From Parvibaculum sp. (GTDB taxonomy: Bacteria; Pseudomonadota; Alphaproteobacteria; Parvibaculales; Parvibaculaceae): 64,000 bases of DNA. Where the stretch lies: positions 434,001-498,000 of the forward strand of contig NZ_JAUSBV010000005.1 in the NCBI RefSeq assembly GCF_030651915.1. The letters run 5' to 3'. Shown here piece after piece: positions 8,523-16,452 of the stretch. A program made the translations under genes and the position numbers. The notes below the pieces were generated by a model. That model was given only the letters and a program-made list of their open reading frames with translations, ran no database searches and was not told the origin of the DNA. The stretch's first letter is position 1. Every line of letters starts with the position of its first letter.

Positions 8523-8864
8523 TCAGCGCACCGGTTCGGTCAGGAAGTGCCGACCCTCGCGATCCTCGATCTCGACCACCCAGAGGTCGGGGTCACGGTC
8601 GCGCTGTTTCTCGATATAGGCGTCGGCATCCAGCTCCGGGGCGGGATCGGCGGAGGGCCGTGCCATCCAGACGAGCGCGCCCTCGCCGTCGCGGGCCGGC
8701 GCATAGACGGTCGCCCGTCCGTCGAGCCGGTTGACCTTGACAAGCACAACGCCCGCGGTCGCGTCGCCGCGTCGGACGACCATTGCGGCTCCGCCGGCCG
8801 TTTCGCAGCGGCGGATCAGCGCCTTTACCCAGATTTCGGCCTTCAGCCGCGGCGCCGTTTCCAT
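8523..8864 (-). CDS. DUF1491 family protein
   Basis: A 113-residue cytoplasmic protein with the DUF1491 layout: an N-terminal LKAEIWVKALIRRCE segment, a VVRRGDATAGVVLVKVNRLDG core and a C-terminal DPDLWVVEIEDREG stretch. The family is almost restricted to alphaproteobacteria and has no known activity. The gene stands alone and converges on the small genes to its left. Confidence 0.8.
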   Translation of the reverse strand: METAPRLKAEIWVKALIRRCETAGGAAMVVRRGDATAGVVLVKVNRLDGRATVYAPARDGEGALVWMARPSADPAPELDADAYIEKQRDRDPDLWVVEIEDREGRHFLTEPVR

Positions 8865-9078
8865 TTATTTCCCCGTATTCTCGACCTGAACCGACCGCCG
8901 ACCCTTTCGGCCACCGACGTTCATCCTTAACGTGTTTCCCGTTTGCCGTCGCGTCGCTGCCAGACTAGACTTAACACGACTTTAATGAGAGGCGCCGCTC
9001 AGCAAAGGGACCGATCCACCAGATCAGTCTTTGCGATGGTTGGCTTCACTGTTTTGCGGGCGTTCGGGGGATACCGTC

Positions 9079-10152
9079 ATGTCGAGGGGTCGCAACTTGT
9101 CTTTGTCCTTCCTGAAACACGTGCATCGCGCCGCGCTGCCCATTGCAGCGGCATTTCTGCTGGGTGGCTGTCTCACATCGGGCAGCGACAGCAAGCCTGC
9201 CGCGGCCGCGCCCGAACCAGCGCCGGCACCGGTCGCAATGGCTGCGGACCAGGCCCATCTTGCCACCAACTTGTCGGGCATTCCCATTCCCCTGCCCTCA
9301 CCGCTCCATCGCGCTCCGGTGCAAGTCGCCTCGATCGATCCCTCGGCCGGCATCGCGGCGCTGACATCGGCGCGGCGCCTTGGCGATCTCACGGGCGTCT
9401 ACGTCAGTTATGGCTCGGCGCTGGCGACCGCCGCCGAGGCGCGCCTCAACACGCCCGCCGATGTCCGCCGGGCGCTGGCGCTGCTGCGCATTGCGGAGCC
9501 GGACGGACTGGCCGAAGGCTGGTATGCCGCGCGTGCAATGATCGCCGCGCAGGATCCGGTCTTTGCTCAGGGCGTGCGCGATGAGGCGCGCACCGTCGGC
9601 AAGACGGTGCTGCTCGAGCAGCTGGTGGCCGACGACAACTACGTCCTGCAGATTCGTGGTGCCAGTTCGGCCAGTGCCGCCGTCGCCATCGCCATTCGCG
9701 ACGAAACCGGGCGCATAACACAGCTTTCGACCCGCTTCATCGACACCGCCTATCAGTTCCAGAAGCAGAGATGGGGCATGATCGCGCCGCAGCCGAGCCA
9801 ACCGGAGGCTGCCGTCAAGGCCGCTGCGGCGAGCCCGCTTGAACAGGCGCGTGCGGTGCTGGCAGCGCTGTCGCCGATCGGAACGGCCCATGCCTATACG
9901 CCATCCGTGATGAACCGCATCCTCACGCTCGCCGCGCATCAAGTGCTGGACGGCTCAATGGACGCGGTGCAGGTATCGGCGCCACGCAATCCAACCGGGC
10001 GCTGCCTCAACTGGGCCCGCCTCAACCTCAACCAGTGCATTGCCGCCTCGCGCTTCCCGTCCGAAGAGGCATGGTGCGCGGGCAAGCATGCGCTTCAAGA
10101 CGTCAGCAACTGCTTTGCGGAAGCGGTTCCGGCCGCGCCGGCCGCCCCCTGA
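9079..10152 (+). CDS. Putative lipoprotein of unknown function
   Basis: A 357-residue protein with a signal peptide ending in the lipobox LLGGC, so it should be lipid-modified and membrane-anchored. An Ala/Pro-rich linker follows (PAAAAPEPAPAPV), then a mixed helical domain. The C-terminal third holds three cysteines (GRCLNWARLNLNQC and EEAWCAGK) that may form disulfides. The start at ATG 9079 has GGGGG upstream. An in-frame codon at 9031 would add 16 residues and is less likely. I do not recognise the family. Confidence 0.7.
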   Translation: MSRGRNLSLSFLKHVHRAALPIAAAFLLGGCLTSGSDSKPAAAAPEPAPAPVAMAADQAHLATNLSGIPIPLPSPLHRAPVQVASIDPSAGIAALTSARRLGDLTGVYVSYGSALATAAEARLNTPADVRRALALLRIAEPDGLAEGWYAARAMIAAQDPVFAQGVRDEARTVGKTVLLEQLVADDNYVLQIRGASSASAAVAIAIRDETGRITQLSTRFIDTAYQFQKQRWGMIAPQPSQPEAAVKAAAASPLEQARAVLAALSPIGTAHAYTPSVMNRILTLAAHQVLDGSMDAVQVSAPRNPTGRCLNWARLNLNQCIAASRFPSEEAWCAGKHALQDVSNCFAEAVPAAPAAP

Positions 10153-10469
10153 CAGGGGCCCCGGCGTTCGGCCAGGTCCGGCCGCTTCGCACAATTTGAA
10201 TCGAATCTCGATCTTTTTTGACGTGCATTTTTCGAGAATGCGCGTCAAATTTTTTGTGTATTTTATTCTGTTTTTCGAATAATTAGATTATATTTTCAAG
10301 TATAGTTGAATGGTGAAATAAACTATCACTGTCGTTTCCATGCATAAGGTGCGATCTATATTGTATTTTATCTATCCATTTAACCGCGTGACAGCAGATC
10401 GCGCCCTAGCCTTCGCCCATGACATGTGCCGGTCCCTAGGAACGACCGGCCTTTGAAAGGGTGAAAACG
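10153..10469. other. AT-rich intergenic region with hairpins
   Basis: These 317 bases hold no gene and are conspicuously AT-rich from about 10200 to 10380, against GC-rich flanks. A short hairpin (CCCCT/AGGGG) overlaps the preceding stop codon, a longer one lies at 10217-10249, and an ATAGTT/AACTAT inverted repeat lies at 10302-10326. The region probably carries the terminator of the lipoprotein gene and the promoter of the DUF5330 gene. Confidence 0.6.
10217..10255 (+). terminator. Intrinsic terminator of the lipoprotein gene
   Basis: TTTGACGTGCATT (10217-10229) pairs with AATGCGCGTCAAA (10237-10249) with one mismatch across a 7-base loop, and a run of six T follows. The position, 65 bases after the stop, fits a Rho-independent terminator. 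Confidence 0.65.
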
Positions 10470-10874
10470 ATGTCTTTTATTCTGAGAGCTGCATTCTGGC
10501 TGACGGTGCTCGCATTCCTGCTGCCCGCCGCCAACGACGACGCCACCGCCCGGATCGCCGGCGGCTACACGGCCGCCTCGCTGGGGACGCCACCTGAACC
10601 CGCGGCCCCCGAAATGGGCGCCGGTGAAGCGCTGACAATGGCGGCACGCTCCGCCCAGGACGTTATGGGCTTTTGCAGCCGCAATCCGGACATATGCGCA
10701 CGCAGCCACGACATTCTGGGCCATGTCATGCGCCAGACCACACATTACGGCGGCATGGCCCTTGTCTGGCTGACCGACAAGGCGAAGGAACATCAGCAAG
10801 ACAACGGCGCCCCTGCGCCGCTCGCCCCCCTCGGCCGCCAGGCCCTTGGTCCCGTACACCCGGCAGGCGCCTGA
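10470..10874 (+). CDS. DUF5330 family protein
   Basis: A 134-residue protein with one N-terminal hydrophobic helix (FILRAAFWLTVLAFLLPAA) that may be an anchor or uncleaved signal. A conserved centre reads DVMGFCSRNPDICARSHDI, with two cysteines. The C-terminus is Pro/Ala-rich and disordered. The family is alphaproteobacterial and uncharacterised. The ATG at 10470, with AAAGG 10 bases upstream, is favoured over the in-frame GTG at 10461. Confidence 0.65.
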   Translation: MSFILRAAFWLTVLAFLLPAANDDATARIAGGYTAASLGTPPEPAAPEMGAGEALTMAARSAQDVMGFCSRNPDICARSHDILGHVMRQTTHYGGMALVWLTDKAKEHQQDNGAPAPLAPLGRQALGPVHPAGA

Positions 10875-10903
10875 CCTCACCCACAGGTCGTCTGCACCCT
10901 CTG

Positions 10904-10975
10904 CCGGCTGCGGGGCCCTAGACCCGCAGCCGGTCCACTTCACGCCCCGCCACTTGCCTCCCGAGTGGCGGGGCG
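10904..10975 (+). terminator. Tandem hairpins downstream of the DUF5330 gene
   Basis: Two perfect hairpins follow in series. An 11-bp stem (10904-10914 with 10923-10933) is followed by a 12-bp stem (10943-10954 with 10964-10975). The second is followed by a weakly T-rich stretch. They separate DUF5330 from sufE. Confidence 0.55.
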
Positions 10976-11029
10976 CTTGTTCTTTGGGGGCCGGCCCGCT
11001 ATGTCCTGACCGAAACTGGTCGGAGCGCC

Positions 11030-11461
11030 ATGAGCATTCAGGATCTCATTGATGATTTTGCCTTCCTCGACGATTGGGAGGAGCGCTATCGCTATGTCAT
11101 CGAGCTTGGCCGCACGCTTGAACCGCTGAGCGAGGCCGAACATGCGCCGGCCAACAAGGTCGAGGGCTGCGTCAGCCAGGTGTGGCTCATCGCCGAGCCG
11201 CGCAAGGGCGCAGATGGCACACTCCGCCTCCATTTCCGGGGCGACAGCGATGCCCATATCGTCCGTGGCCTGATCGCCATTCTGATGCGCCTTTATTCCG
11301 ATCGCACGCCGGTCGAGATTCTGGCGATCGACGCCCGCGCCGTTTTCGGCAAGCTCGGCCTCGATGAACATCTGACGCCCCAGCGTTCCAACGGTCTCTA
11401 TTCGATGGTCGGGCGTATCCAGGCGGATGCCAAAGCGCATCCGGTACCTGCCGCTTCCTGA
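11030..11461 (+). CDS. sufE: SufE family sulfur-transfer protein
   Basis: A 143-residue protein matching SufE/CsdE: an N-terminal DLIDDFAFLDDWEERYRYVI helix, the sulfur-accepting cysteine at residue 47 in VEGCVSQVW, and a helical C-terminal part. SufE takes persulfide sulfur from the cysteine desulfurase SufS for Fe-S cluster assembly in the cytoplasm. It stands apart from the other suf genes here, as is common. Its last 64 bases overlap the 3' end of the convergent DUF6456 gene. Confidence 0.9.
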   Translation: MSIQDLIDDFAFLDDWEERYRYVIELGRTLEPLSEAEHAPANKVEGCVSQVWLIAEPRKGADGTLRLHFRGDSDAHIVRGLIAILMRLYSDRTPVEILAIDARAVFGKLGLDEHLTPQRSNGLYSMVGRIQADAKAHPVPAAS

Positions 11462-12018
11462 CCGCGGCCTTTCCGGGTGGGCACAAGCCCGTAATGCGCC
11501 GCCAGCCGGTCGAGCGCGATGGCGAGCACGATCTTTCCCGCGCGTTGCGGCCAGCCGAAGCGCCGCTCAGCCGCCTCCATGCCCTCGAGATGGCAGCATA
11601 CAGCGATCAGCAGGTCCGACAGGCCGGGCCCCGCTGCCGTCAGCGCCTGCGCGACGCGCTGGCGGGCGGCCTGTGCGTGATCGGCGATTCCGGCCGAATC
11701 GCGTGGATGCCGCTTCTTCGGCCGGCCGCCGCCAACGGCCGACCAGTCCACCGTGACGCGCGGCGTCAACTGTCCGATCGTGAAGTCGCGCCGCAACCGT
11801 TCGCCCGCCTCGAATTGGGTTTCGTCGATCAGCGGCCTGCCGGCCGGGCCCTTGCGGCGACGCAGCCAGCCAAGCGGCGATTCCCCCTCATTGACGCAGA
11901 CGTCGGTTTCGGCGCCGTCGAGCAATATCTGTCGGCGGCCGGGCAAACGATGCGCGGCGGCGAAACGGTCCGGATCGGCGGATTTGGGCGCGGTATGGCG
12001 TTTCCCTCCGAGCGTCAT
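11398..12018 (-). CDS. DUF6456 domain protein
   Basis: A 206-residue basic protein. Its central-to-C-terminal part has the DUF6456 pattern (ESPLGWLRRRKG, FEAGERLRRDFTIGQLTPRV and a SDLLIAVCCHLEGMEAAE helix). The ATG at 12018 overlaps the stop of the upstream DnaA-like gene by 4 bases, so the two are translationally coupled. The last ~20 codons read antisense through the 3' end of sufE and look like an added tail. The function is unknown. The pairing with a DnaA domain IV-like protein suggests DNA binding or replication control. Confidence 0.7.
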   Translation of the reverse strand: MTLGGKRHTAPKSADPDRFAAAHRLPGRRQILLDGAETDVCVNEGESPLGWLRRRKGPAGRPLIDETQFEAGERLRRDFTIGQLTPRVTVDWSAVGGGRPKKRHPRDSAGIADHAQAARQRVAQALTAAGPGLSDLLIAVCCHLEGMEAAERRFGWPQRAGKIVLAIALDRLAAHYGLVPTRKGRGQEAAGTGCALASAWIRPTIE

Positions 12019-12455
12019 GGGTGGACCTCCAGCTCTCCGCAGCTTTCGAGCGCGCGCGCCAGAACATCGAGCAGCCGGTCGAAATCCGGATCGTCGCGCC
12101 GGTCCTCGATTGTCCGGCAGGCATGGGCCGCCGTCGTGCGATCGCGGCCGAAGAGACGGCCGACCTCGGAAAGACTGACGCCGAAAATGACGTGGGTCAG
12201 ATACATCGCCACCTGACGGGCCAGCGCAACCGGCGCGCGGCGGCGTGTCGGCGCCTTGAGGTCCTGCAGCGGCAACCGCCAGGCGCGGGCCACCACGGCC
12301 AGCGTCAGCGTCGCCTCGACACGGCCGAGGCGCGGCGGGACCGCCCGGCGTCGGCGCCGCCTGCGGCGTGCGGGGCCGGGCCGCGGCAGCCCGGCCGGAA
12401 CCGGCTCCCGGCATTCTTGCGCGCCGCGCGGAATGTGAAAAAAATCCTGTTCCAT
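12015..12455 (-). CDS. DnaA domain IV-like helix-turn-helix protein
   Basis: A 146-residue protein. Residues about 77-118 match the DNA-binding domain IV of DnaA: the ARQVAMYLTHVIFGVSLSEVG helices, then GRDRTTAAHACRTIE in place of the DnaA signature that contacts DnaA boxes. The N-terminal ~50 residues are Arg/Pro-rich and the AAA+ ATPase domain is absent, so it cannot act as a full initiator. It could compete for DnaA-box-like sites or act as a regulator. It is coupled to DUF6456, and a 16-bp palindrome lies 44 bases upstream of its start. Confidence 0.75.
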   Translation of the reverse strand: MEQDFFHIPRGAQECREPVPAGLPRPGPARRRRRRRRAVPPRLGRVEATLTLAVVARAWRLPLQDLKAPTRRRAPVALARQVAMYLTHVIFGVSLSEVGRLFGRDRTTAAHACRTIEDRRDDPDFDRLLDVLARALESCGELEVHP

Positions 12456-12498
12456 TGATCCTCGCTCGGGCGAACGGCTCCGCCCTCTCGATAGAATA

Positions 12499-12514
12499 GA
12501 GGAATAAATTCCTC
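12499..12514 (-). promoter_or_regulatory. 16-bp palindrome upstream of the DnaA-like gene
   Basis: GAGGAAT-AA-ATTCCTC is a perfect inverted repeat in an AT-rich patch 44 bases upstream of the start codon. It is suited to binding a dimeric helix-turn-helix regulator. Confidence 0.4.
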
Positions 12515-12643
12515 TTCAATGGTAAAATTGGCATGTCGCCCGCGTACCGGGGATAAGTTCCGGCAAGTCGTTGCTGTGGCAGGGGGAATCGGCCGCCTTG
12601 TCGCGGATGGGCCATTTCAGGCGGGATTGCGGCCTTGCGGGCT

Positions 12644-13090
12644 TCAGTCCGCGGCGTCGCGGCAGGTCACGGTAACGCTTGTCGCGCCATCGCCGGCACC
12701 GTCGCAGGCCATGCCCGGAAAGCACATGGCGGCTGCCGCGCCGGTGAAATTGAAGGCGATATAGCCGCCCGCCGCCGCATCGGCGACGCCGGCCAGGCGG
12801 TATTCGCGCGTCTCGCCGCGCCGGAGCGTGATCGTCTCGCCGACGGCGAGGTCCGACATCGCGATATAGTGCTCGCCGTCGAACATGAGACTGGCGCTGC
12901 CGGCGATATCCGAAAGCGTGCAGTCGGCGCGCAGATCGCTCGGCACGGCGCTGCCCACGATCGCAAACTTCGCCTGCTCGCCGCGCTTGATGGTGATGCT
13001 GCCGCCTTCAAGCGTCGCGGCGCGCGCCGTCCCGGCGAGAAGAATGGCGGTCAGCATGGCTGCAACTGCCCTTGAAATCGTCACACGCAT
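12644..13090 (-). CDS. Exported hypothetical protein
   Basis: A 148-residue protein with a Sec signal peptide (hydrophobic AVAAMLTAILLAG ending at ARA) starting at ATG 13090 with GGGAG upstream. The mature part is beta-rich. It has a cysteine in RADCTLSDIAGS and three more near the end, probably forming disulfides in the periplasm. It is followed by AT-rich sequence and converges on nothing. I do not recognise the family. Confidence 0.65.
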   Translation of the reverse strand: MRVTISRAVAAMLTAILLAGTARAATLEGGSITIKRGEQAKFAIVGSAVPSDLRADCTLSDIAGSASLMFDGEHYIAMSDLAVGETITLRRGETREYRLAGVADAAAGGYIAFNFTGAAAAMCFPGMACDGAGDGATSVTVTCRDAAD

Positions 13091-13136
13091 CTCCCTCGTC
13101 CTGCCCGGCAAGTCTGCCCTGTTCGGGCAGCACCCT

Positions 13137-13697
13137 TCAAGCAATACGGAGATTGGCACGTTCGGCCAGCGCATGGGCCTTTTCCGATTGCAGGAAGGCG
13201 TCATGGCCGAGCACCATCACAATGCGGCCCTCGTCGTTGACGAGCGGCAGGCGCAACCAGAACTGGAAAACATTGGGCTGTTTCCAGGCGTCGAGCGCGA
13301 TGACGCCCTGTGCCGGACGGCCGACGCCGATCACCTCGCGATAGGCCGCGTTCCAGTATTCGGTCTGATCGCCGAGATCGTATTCATCGAGAAAATGGCC
13401 CGTCGTCTCGACGCCGAAGTAGTCGCGCAGTCGCGTGCCGGCAAGGCGCACCCGCAGGCGCACCGTGTCTTCGCTTTCGGCGATCACATCGAGCAGGCTG
13501 AGCGAAGGCAACATAGCGCGCAGCTCGCCGGGCTGGATGTCGGCGCGCATCGGATAGGCGCCGTCGATGGATTTGGAGCGCCAATAGTCGAAAAGCTCGC
13601 GCTGCTCGGGCACGATCAACTGGGCGCGAATGGCTTGGTCGGCGCGGGTCAGAAGCGCCTCCTCGAATAACCGGGCCGGGGCCCATTGACGAATCAT
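13137..13697 (-). CDS. PAS domain protein (PAS_5 family)
   Basis: A 186-residue single-domain protein. After a short N-terminal helix it shows the PAS_5 pattern: LFDYWRSKSIDGAYPMRADI, then GTRLRDYFGVETTGHFLDEYD and a C-terminal PLVNDEGRIVMVLGHDAF. These alphaproteobacterial proteins carry a PAS fold without an output domain, and their ligands are unknown. The start at ATG 13697 fits the domain, and longer upstream frames would be unrelated sequence. Confidence 0.75.
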   Translation of the reverse strand: MIRQWAPARLFEEALLTRADQAIRAQLIVPEQRELFDYWRSKSIDGAYPMRADIQPGELRAMLPSLSLLDVIAESEDTVRLRVRLAGTRLRDYFGVETTGHFLDEYDLGDQTEYWNAAYREVIGVGRPAQGVIALDAWKQPNVFQFWLRLPLVNDEGRIVMVLGHDAFLQSEKAHALAERANLRIA

Positions 13698-13741
13698 CCG
13701 CCGGAATCTTGGGCGGAGGGCGCCATCAATGCAAGCCGGCC

Positions 13742-14155
13742 TTATTTCACGCGGCGGCGGCCCTGGCCCAGCCCCATTTTCTTGGCCAGCTTGGAGCGCG
13801 TCTGGGCGTAGTTCGGCGCCACCATCGGATAGTCGCGCGGCAGGCCCCATTTTTCGCGATATTGCTCGGGGCTGAGATTGTACTGCGTGCGCAGATGCCG
13901 CTTCAGCGACTTGAAATGCTTGCCGTCTTCAAGGCAAACCAAATAGTCCGGCGTCATCGACTTGCGGATCGGCACCGCTGGCTGCGGTGCCGGGCCAGCC
14001 GCACCGGCATCGCCGCCAACTGAGATTCGCACCAGCGTACCGAAGACGTTGTGGATGAGGCTGGCCAGGTCTTCCGGAGCTACCTTGTTGTGACCTGCAT
14101 AGGCCGACACGATGTCCGCCGTCATTTCGATCAGTTCGACCTTCTCCGCCACCAT
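13742..14155 (-). CDS. mucR: MucR/Ros family transcriptional regulator
   Basis: A 137-residue protein with the family's N-terminal oligomerisation part (TADIVSAYAGHNKV) and the C-terminal zinc-finger-like core YLVCLEDGKHFKSLKRHL, then a YREKWGLPRDYPMVAPNYA segment. MucR proteins bind AT-rich DNA, act as H-NS-like silencers and control exopolysaccharide, motility and cell-surface genes. Surface genes and AT-rich islands in this window are possible targets. The upstream 175 bases are AT-rich, with a near-perfect inverted repeat around TAATTA, compatible with autoregulation. Confidence 0.9.
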   Translation of the reverse strand: MVAEKVELIEMTADIVSAYAGHNKVAPEDLASLIHNVFGTLVRISVGGDAGAAGPAPQPAVPIRKSMTPDYLVCLEDGKHFKSLKRHLRTQYNLSPEQYREKWGLPRDYPMVAPNYAQTRSKLAKKMGLGQGRRRVK

Positions 14156-14331
14156 TGCCTCATGATTTGCCCAACCTGCCGCCCGTCGTCAAATAAGCAA
14201 CACTCTTCGGGGTAATTAACCCGAATATTACAGATCATTCTATAACTCTTTTAGCGATTAGCAATCAAGGGGCCGACTGCCGCGCGCGGGGCAAATCACC
14301 GTGGCGCTGTTAACCGTGATTTAGAGCGCAA

Positions 14332-15273
14332 TTACACTTTTGCGACGCTGCGTTTTTCCTGACCGGCGGCGTCCTGGCGCCGGACCAGCCAGCTGCCGAT
14401 GCGCTCGATCGCCCGCTCACCCTCCGGCAGCATCTGATAGAAGGCCTGCCAGACATGGATCATGCCGTCCCAGACTTCGAGATCGGCGGCAACGCCGGCG
14501 GCGCGGGCGCGCCTGTCGAGGTCGCGCGCATCGTCGAGTAGCACCTCGTCGCTGCCGACCTGGATCAGCAGCGGCGGCAGGCCGGTCAGATCGCCAAAAT
14601 TGGGCGAGGCCAGCGGGTCGCGCGGATCGGCACTGCCAAGATACATCGCCGCCAGTTCCCTGATGCCGGCCTGCGTGATCATCGGATCGGCGTCGGCGCA
14701 GGAAACATAGGTGCCGGTGGCGCAGGTCAGATCGGTCCAGGGGCTGAGCAGCGCGGCGGCGGCCGGCATCGGCAAGCCGTCGCGTTTGGCGGCCAGCAGC
14801 ACCGCCATGGCAAGGCCGCCGCCGGCCGAATCGCCGGCCAGCGCGATCGTCTCAGGCGCATGGCCGCGCGCCAGCAGCCAGCGATAGGCCTTCAGCCCGT
14901 CCTCGACCGCCGCCGGAAACACATGCTCGGGCGCAAGGCGATAATCGACGCTCAGCACCGAGGCTTGCGCCGCCAGCGCCAGACGCGCGGTCAGATGGCG
15001 ATGCGACTGCGAGGAGCCCAGCACATAGCCGCCGCCGTGAAAATAGAGCACCACTGGCGCAGCCGCCGAATCGCCGTGCAGATGCGCCCATTCGGCGTGG
15101 AGACCGTCGAGATCGGCCGCGGCGATGGCGACCCCCTGGGGCACCGGATAGATTTCGGCATTGCCGTCCATGACCTTGCGCCGTTCGGCCAGCGGCAATG
15201 CGGCGCGTTTGCTGCGTTCGCGCACCAGCTCCTTCAGCCGAGCAATGCTCAACCCCTCCCGCTCATTGGACAT
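14332..15273 (-). CDS. Alpha/beta hydrolase, HSL-type esterase
   Basis: A 313-residue hydrolase of the hormone-sensitive-lipase group. It has the oxyanion-hole motif YFHGGGYVLGS, the nucleophile elbow GDSAGGGLAMA, the acid in the SDEVLLDDARDL region and the catalytic histidine in DGMIHVWQAF. It should hydrolyse short-chain carboxylic esters in the cytoplasm. The start at ATG 15273 (MSNEREGLS) fits the family length. The natural substrate is unknown. Confidence 0.88.
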   Translation of the reverse strand: MSNEREGLSIARLKELVRERSKRAALPLAERRKVMDGNAEIYPVPQGVAIAAADLDGLHAEWAHLHGDSAAAPVVLYFHGGGYVLGSSQSHRHLTARLALAAQASVLSVDYRLAPEHVFPAAVEDGLKAYRWLLARGHAPETIALAGDSAGGGLAMAVLLAAKRDGLPMPAAAALLSPWTDLTCATGTYVSCADADPMITQAGIRELAAMYLGSADPRDPLASPNFGDLTGLPPLLIQVGSDEVLLDDARDLDRRARAAGVAADLEVWDGMIHVWQAFYQMLPEGERAIERIGSWLVRRQDAAGQEKRSVAKV

Positions 15274-15403
15274 TCCTGCCTCCCTATGGTTCGATTCATG
15301 GAGATTCGCGGCCCGCGAGGCGCGCCCTCCCGGCGATGCTAGCAGGCGGCGAACAAGGCCGGCTTCAAAATTCGATGAGGCCACCCGGTTTCGGTTTGGG
15401 TTC

Positions 15404-15673
15404 ATGCAACATCTGTCGATCGATCGGTCTCGGGGCGAGCGGCGCGAGCTGCGCTATGCGCGCACGGCGTGGCGCGCCTTCCTGCGTCTGGGCGAAGACG
15501 ATCGCGCGCGGGTTCGCGCTTTCGCCGAAGCCGTGCCGCCGCGCGCCGAGGCGCGCGAACTGGCGCCCGGTCTCCTGTCGTGCCGGACCGGCAGCACCTT
15601 GCGCATCGTCTATGCGGAACGCGTTGGCCTGACGACCATTCTTGCGCTGACCGGCGGGGAGAACGCGCCATGA
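15404..15673 (+). CDS. Possible RelE/ParE-fold toxin-like protein
   Basis: An 89-residue basic protein. A predicted two-helix N-terminus (ARTAWRAFLRLGEDDRARVR) is followed by a beta-rich C-terminus with STLRIVYAERVGLTTILAL, resembling the core of RelE/ParE-type toxins. It overlaps the next gene, a DNA-binding protein, by 4 bases, the gene order of many type II modules. Similarity is weak, and no catalytic residues can be named. Confidence 0.5.
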   Translation: MQHLSIDRSRGERRELRYARTAWRAFLRLGEDDRARVRAFAEAVPPRAEARELAPGLLSCRTGSTLRIVYAERVGLTTILALTGGENAP

Positions 15674-16449
15674 GCCGCACCGCGTCGGAGACCTTGCAGA
15701 AGATTGCCGGGCCCGATGGCGAACCGCTTTTCGTCGTTGTGCCGGTTGCCGACTACGAACGCCTGAAGCGCGCCGCGGACGATGCCGAAGACCTGCGCGC
15801 CGGCCGCGCCGCTCTCCATCATGACGGACCGGAGCCGGTGCCCGGCACGGTCGCCCACCGGATCGCCGACGGCGAAAATCCGGTGCGGGTCTGGCGCGAG
15901 CATCGCGGCCTCAAGGCCATCGAGGTGGCGCGCGCCACCGGCATGAGCGCGCCCTATCTGTCCGAAATCGAAACCGGCAAGAAGGACGGCACGTTCCGCA
16001 CCATGGCGGCGATTGCCGAGGTGCTCGGCGTGTCGCTCGACGATCTCGCGCCGCCCGCCGACGAGGAACGCCGCCGCGAACGCGAGCGCCGCGCCCTGAT
16101 TGACGGCGTCAGCGCGCAGATTCGCAAGCTCGCCGTGCTCGTGACCGGGCCGGTCGATTTCAACACCGCCGCCGTGCGCCGGGCGGTCACGCGGCTGGCC
16201 GCCGATGCGGTAGCACTGAAGGCACAGGGCGGCACGCTCGATGCGTGGCTCGATGACGTGCTCGACGGGATCAGGGCGGTGCTCGATCTGGTCGATCGCG
16301 CCGAAGGCGACATCATCGGCACGGCGCGGGCGGCCCGCATGGAACTTGAGGAGATCGTGTCGGGGCCGCGTTTTGCACGGGCGGCCGCGGTGGCGCTGGA
16401 AGCGGAAGACGAGACGCCGGCCTATACGACGCCGAGCGCGGCCGACTGA
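15670..16449 (+). CDS. XRE-type HTH regulator with Phd-like N-terminus and long C-terminal extension
   Basis: A 259-residue protein. Residues 1-45 resemble a Phd-type segment (LFVVVPVADYERLKRAADDAEDL), and residues about 73-127 form an XRE helix-turn-helix (RGLKAIEVARATGMSAPYLSEIETG). Residues 140-259 form a helical extension that I cannot place. It is coupled to the preceding toxin-like gene, so it probably represses the operon and may neutralise the toxin. Antitoxins of this class usually end soon after the HTH, so the extension is unusual. Confidence 0.72.
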   Translation: MSRTASETLQKIAGPDGEPLFVVVPVADYERLKRAADDAEDLRAGRAALHHDGPEPVPGTVAHRIADGENPVRVWREHRGLKAIEVARATGMSAPYLSEIETGKKDGTFRTMAAIAEVLGVSLDDLAPPADEERRRERERRALIDGVSAQIRKLAVLVTGPVDFNTAAVRRAVTRLAADAVALKAQGGTLDAWLDDVLDGIRAVLDLVDRAEGDIIGTARAARMELEEIVSGPRFARAAAVALEAEDETPAYTTPSAAD

Positions 16450-16452
16450 GCT

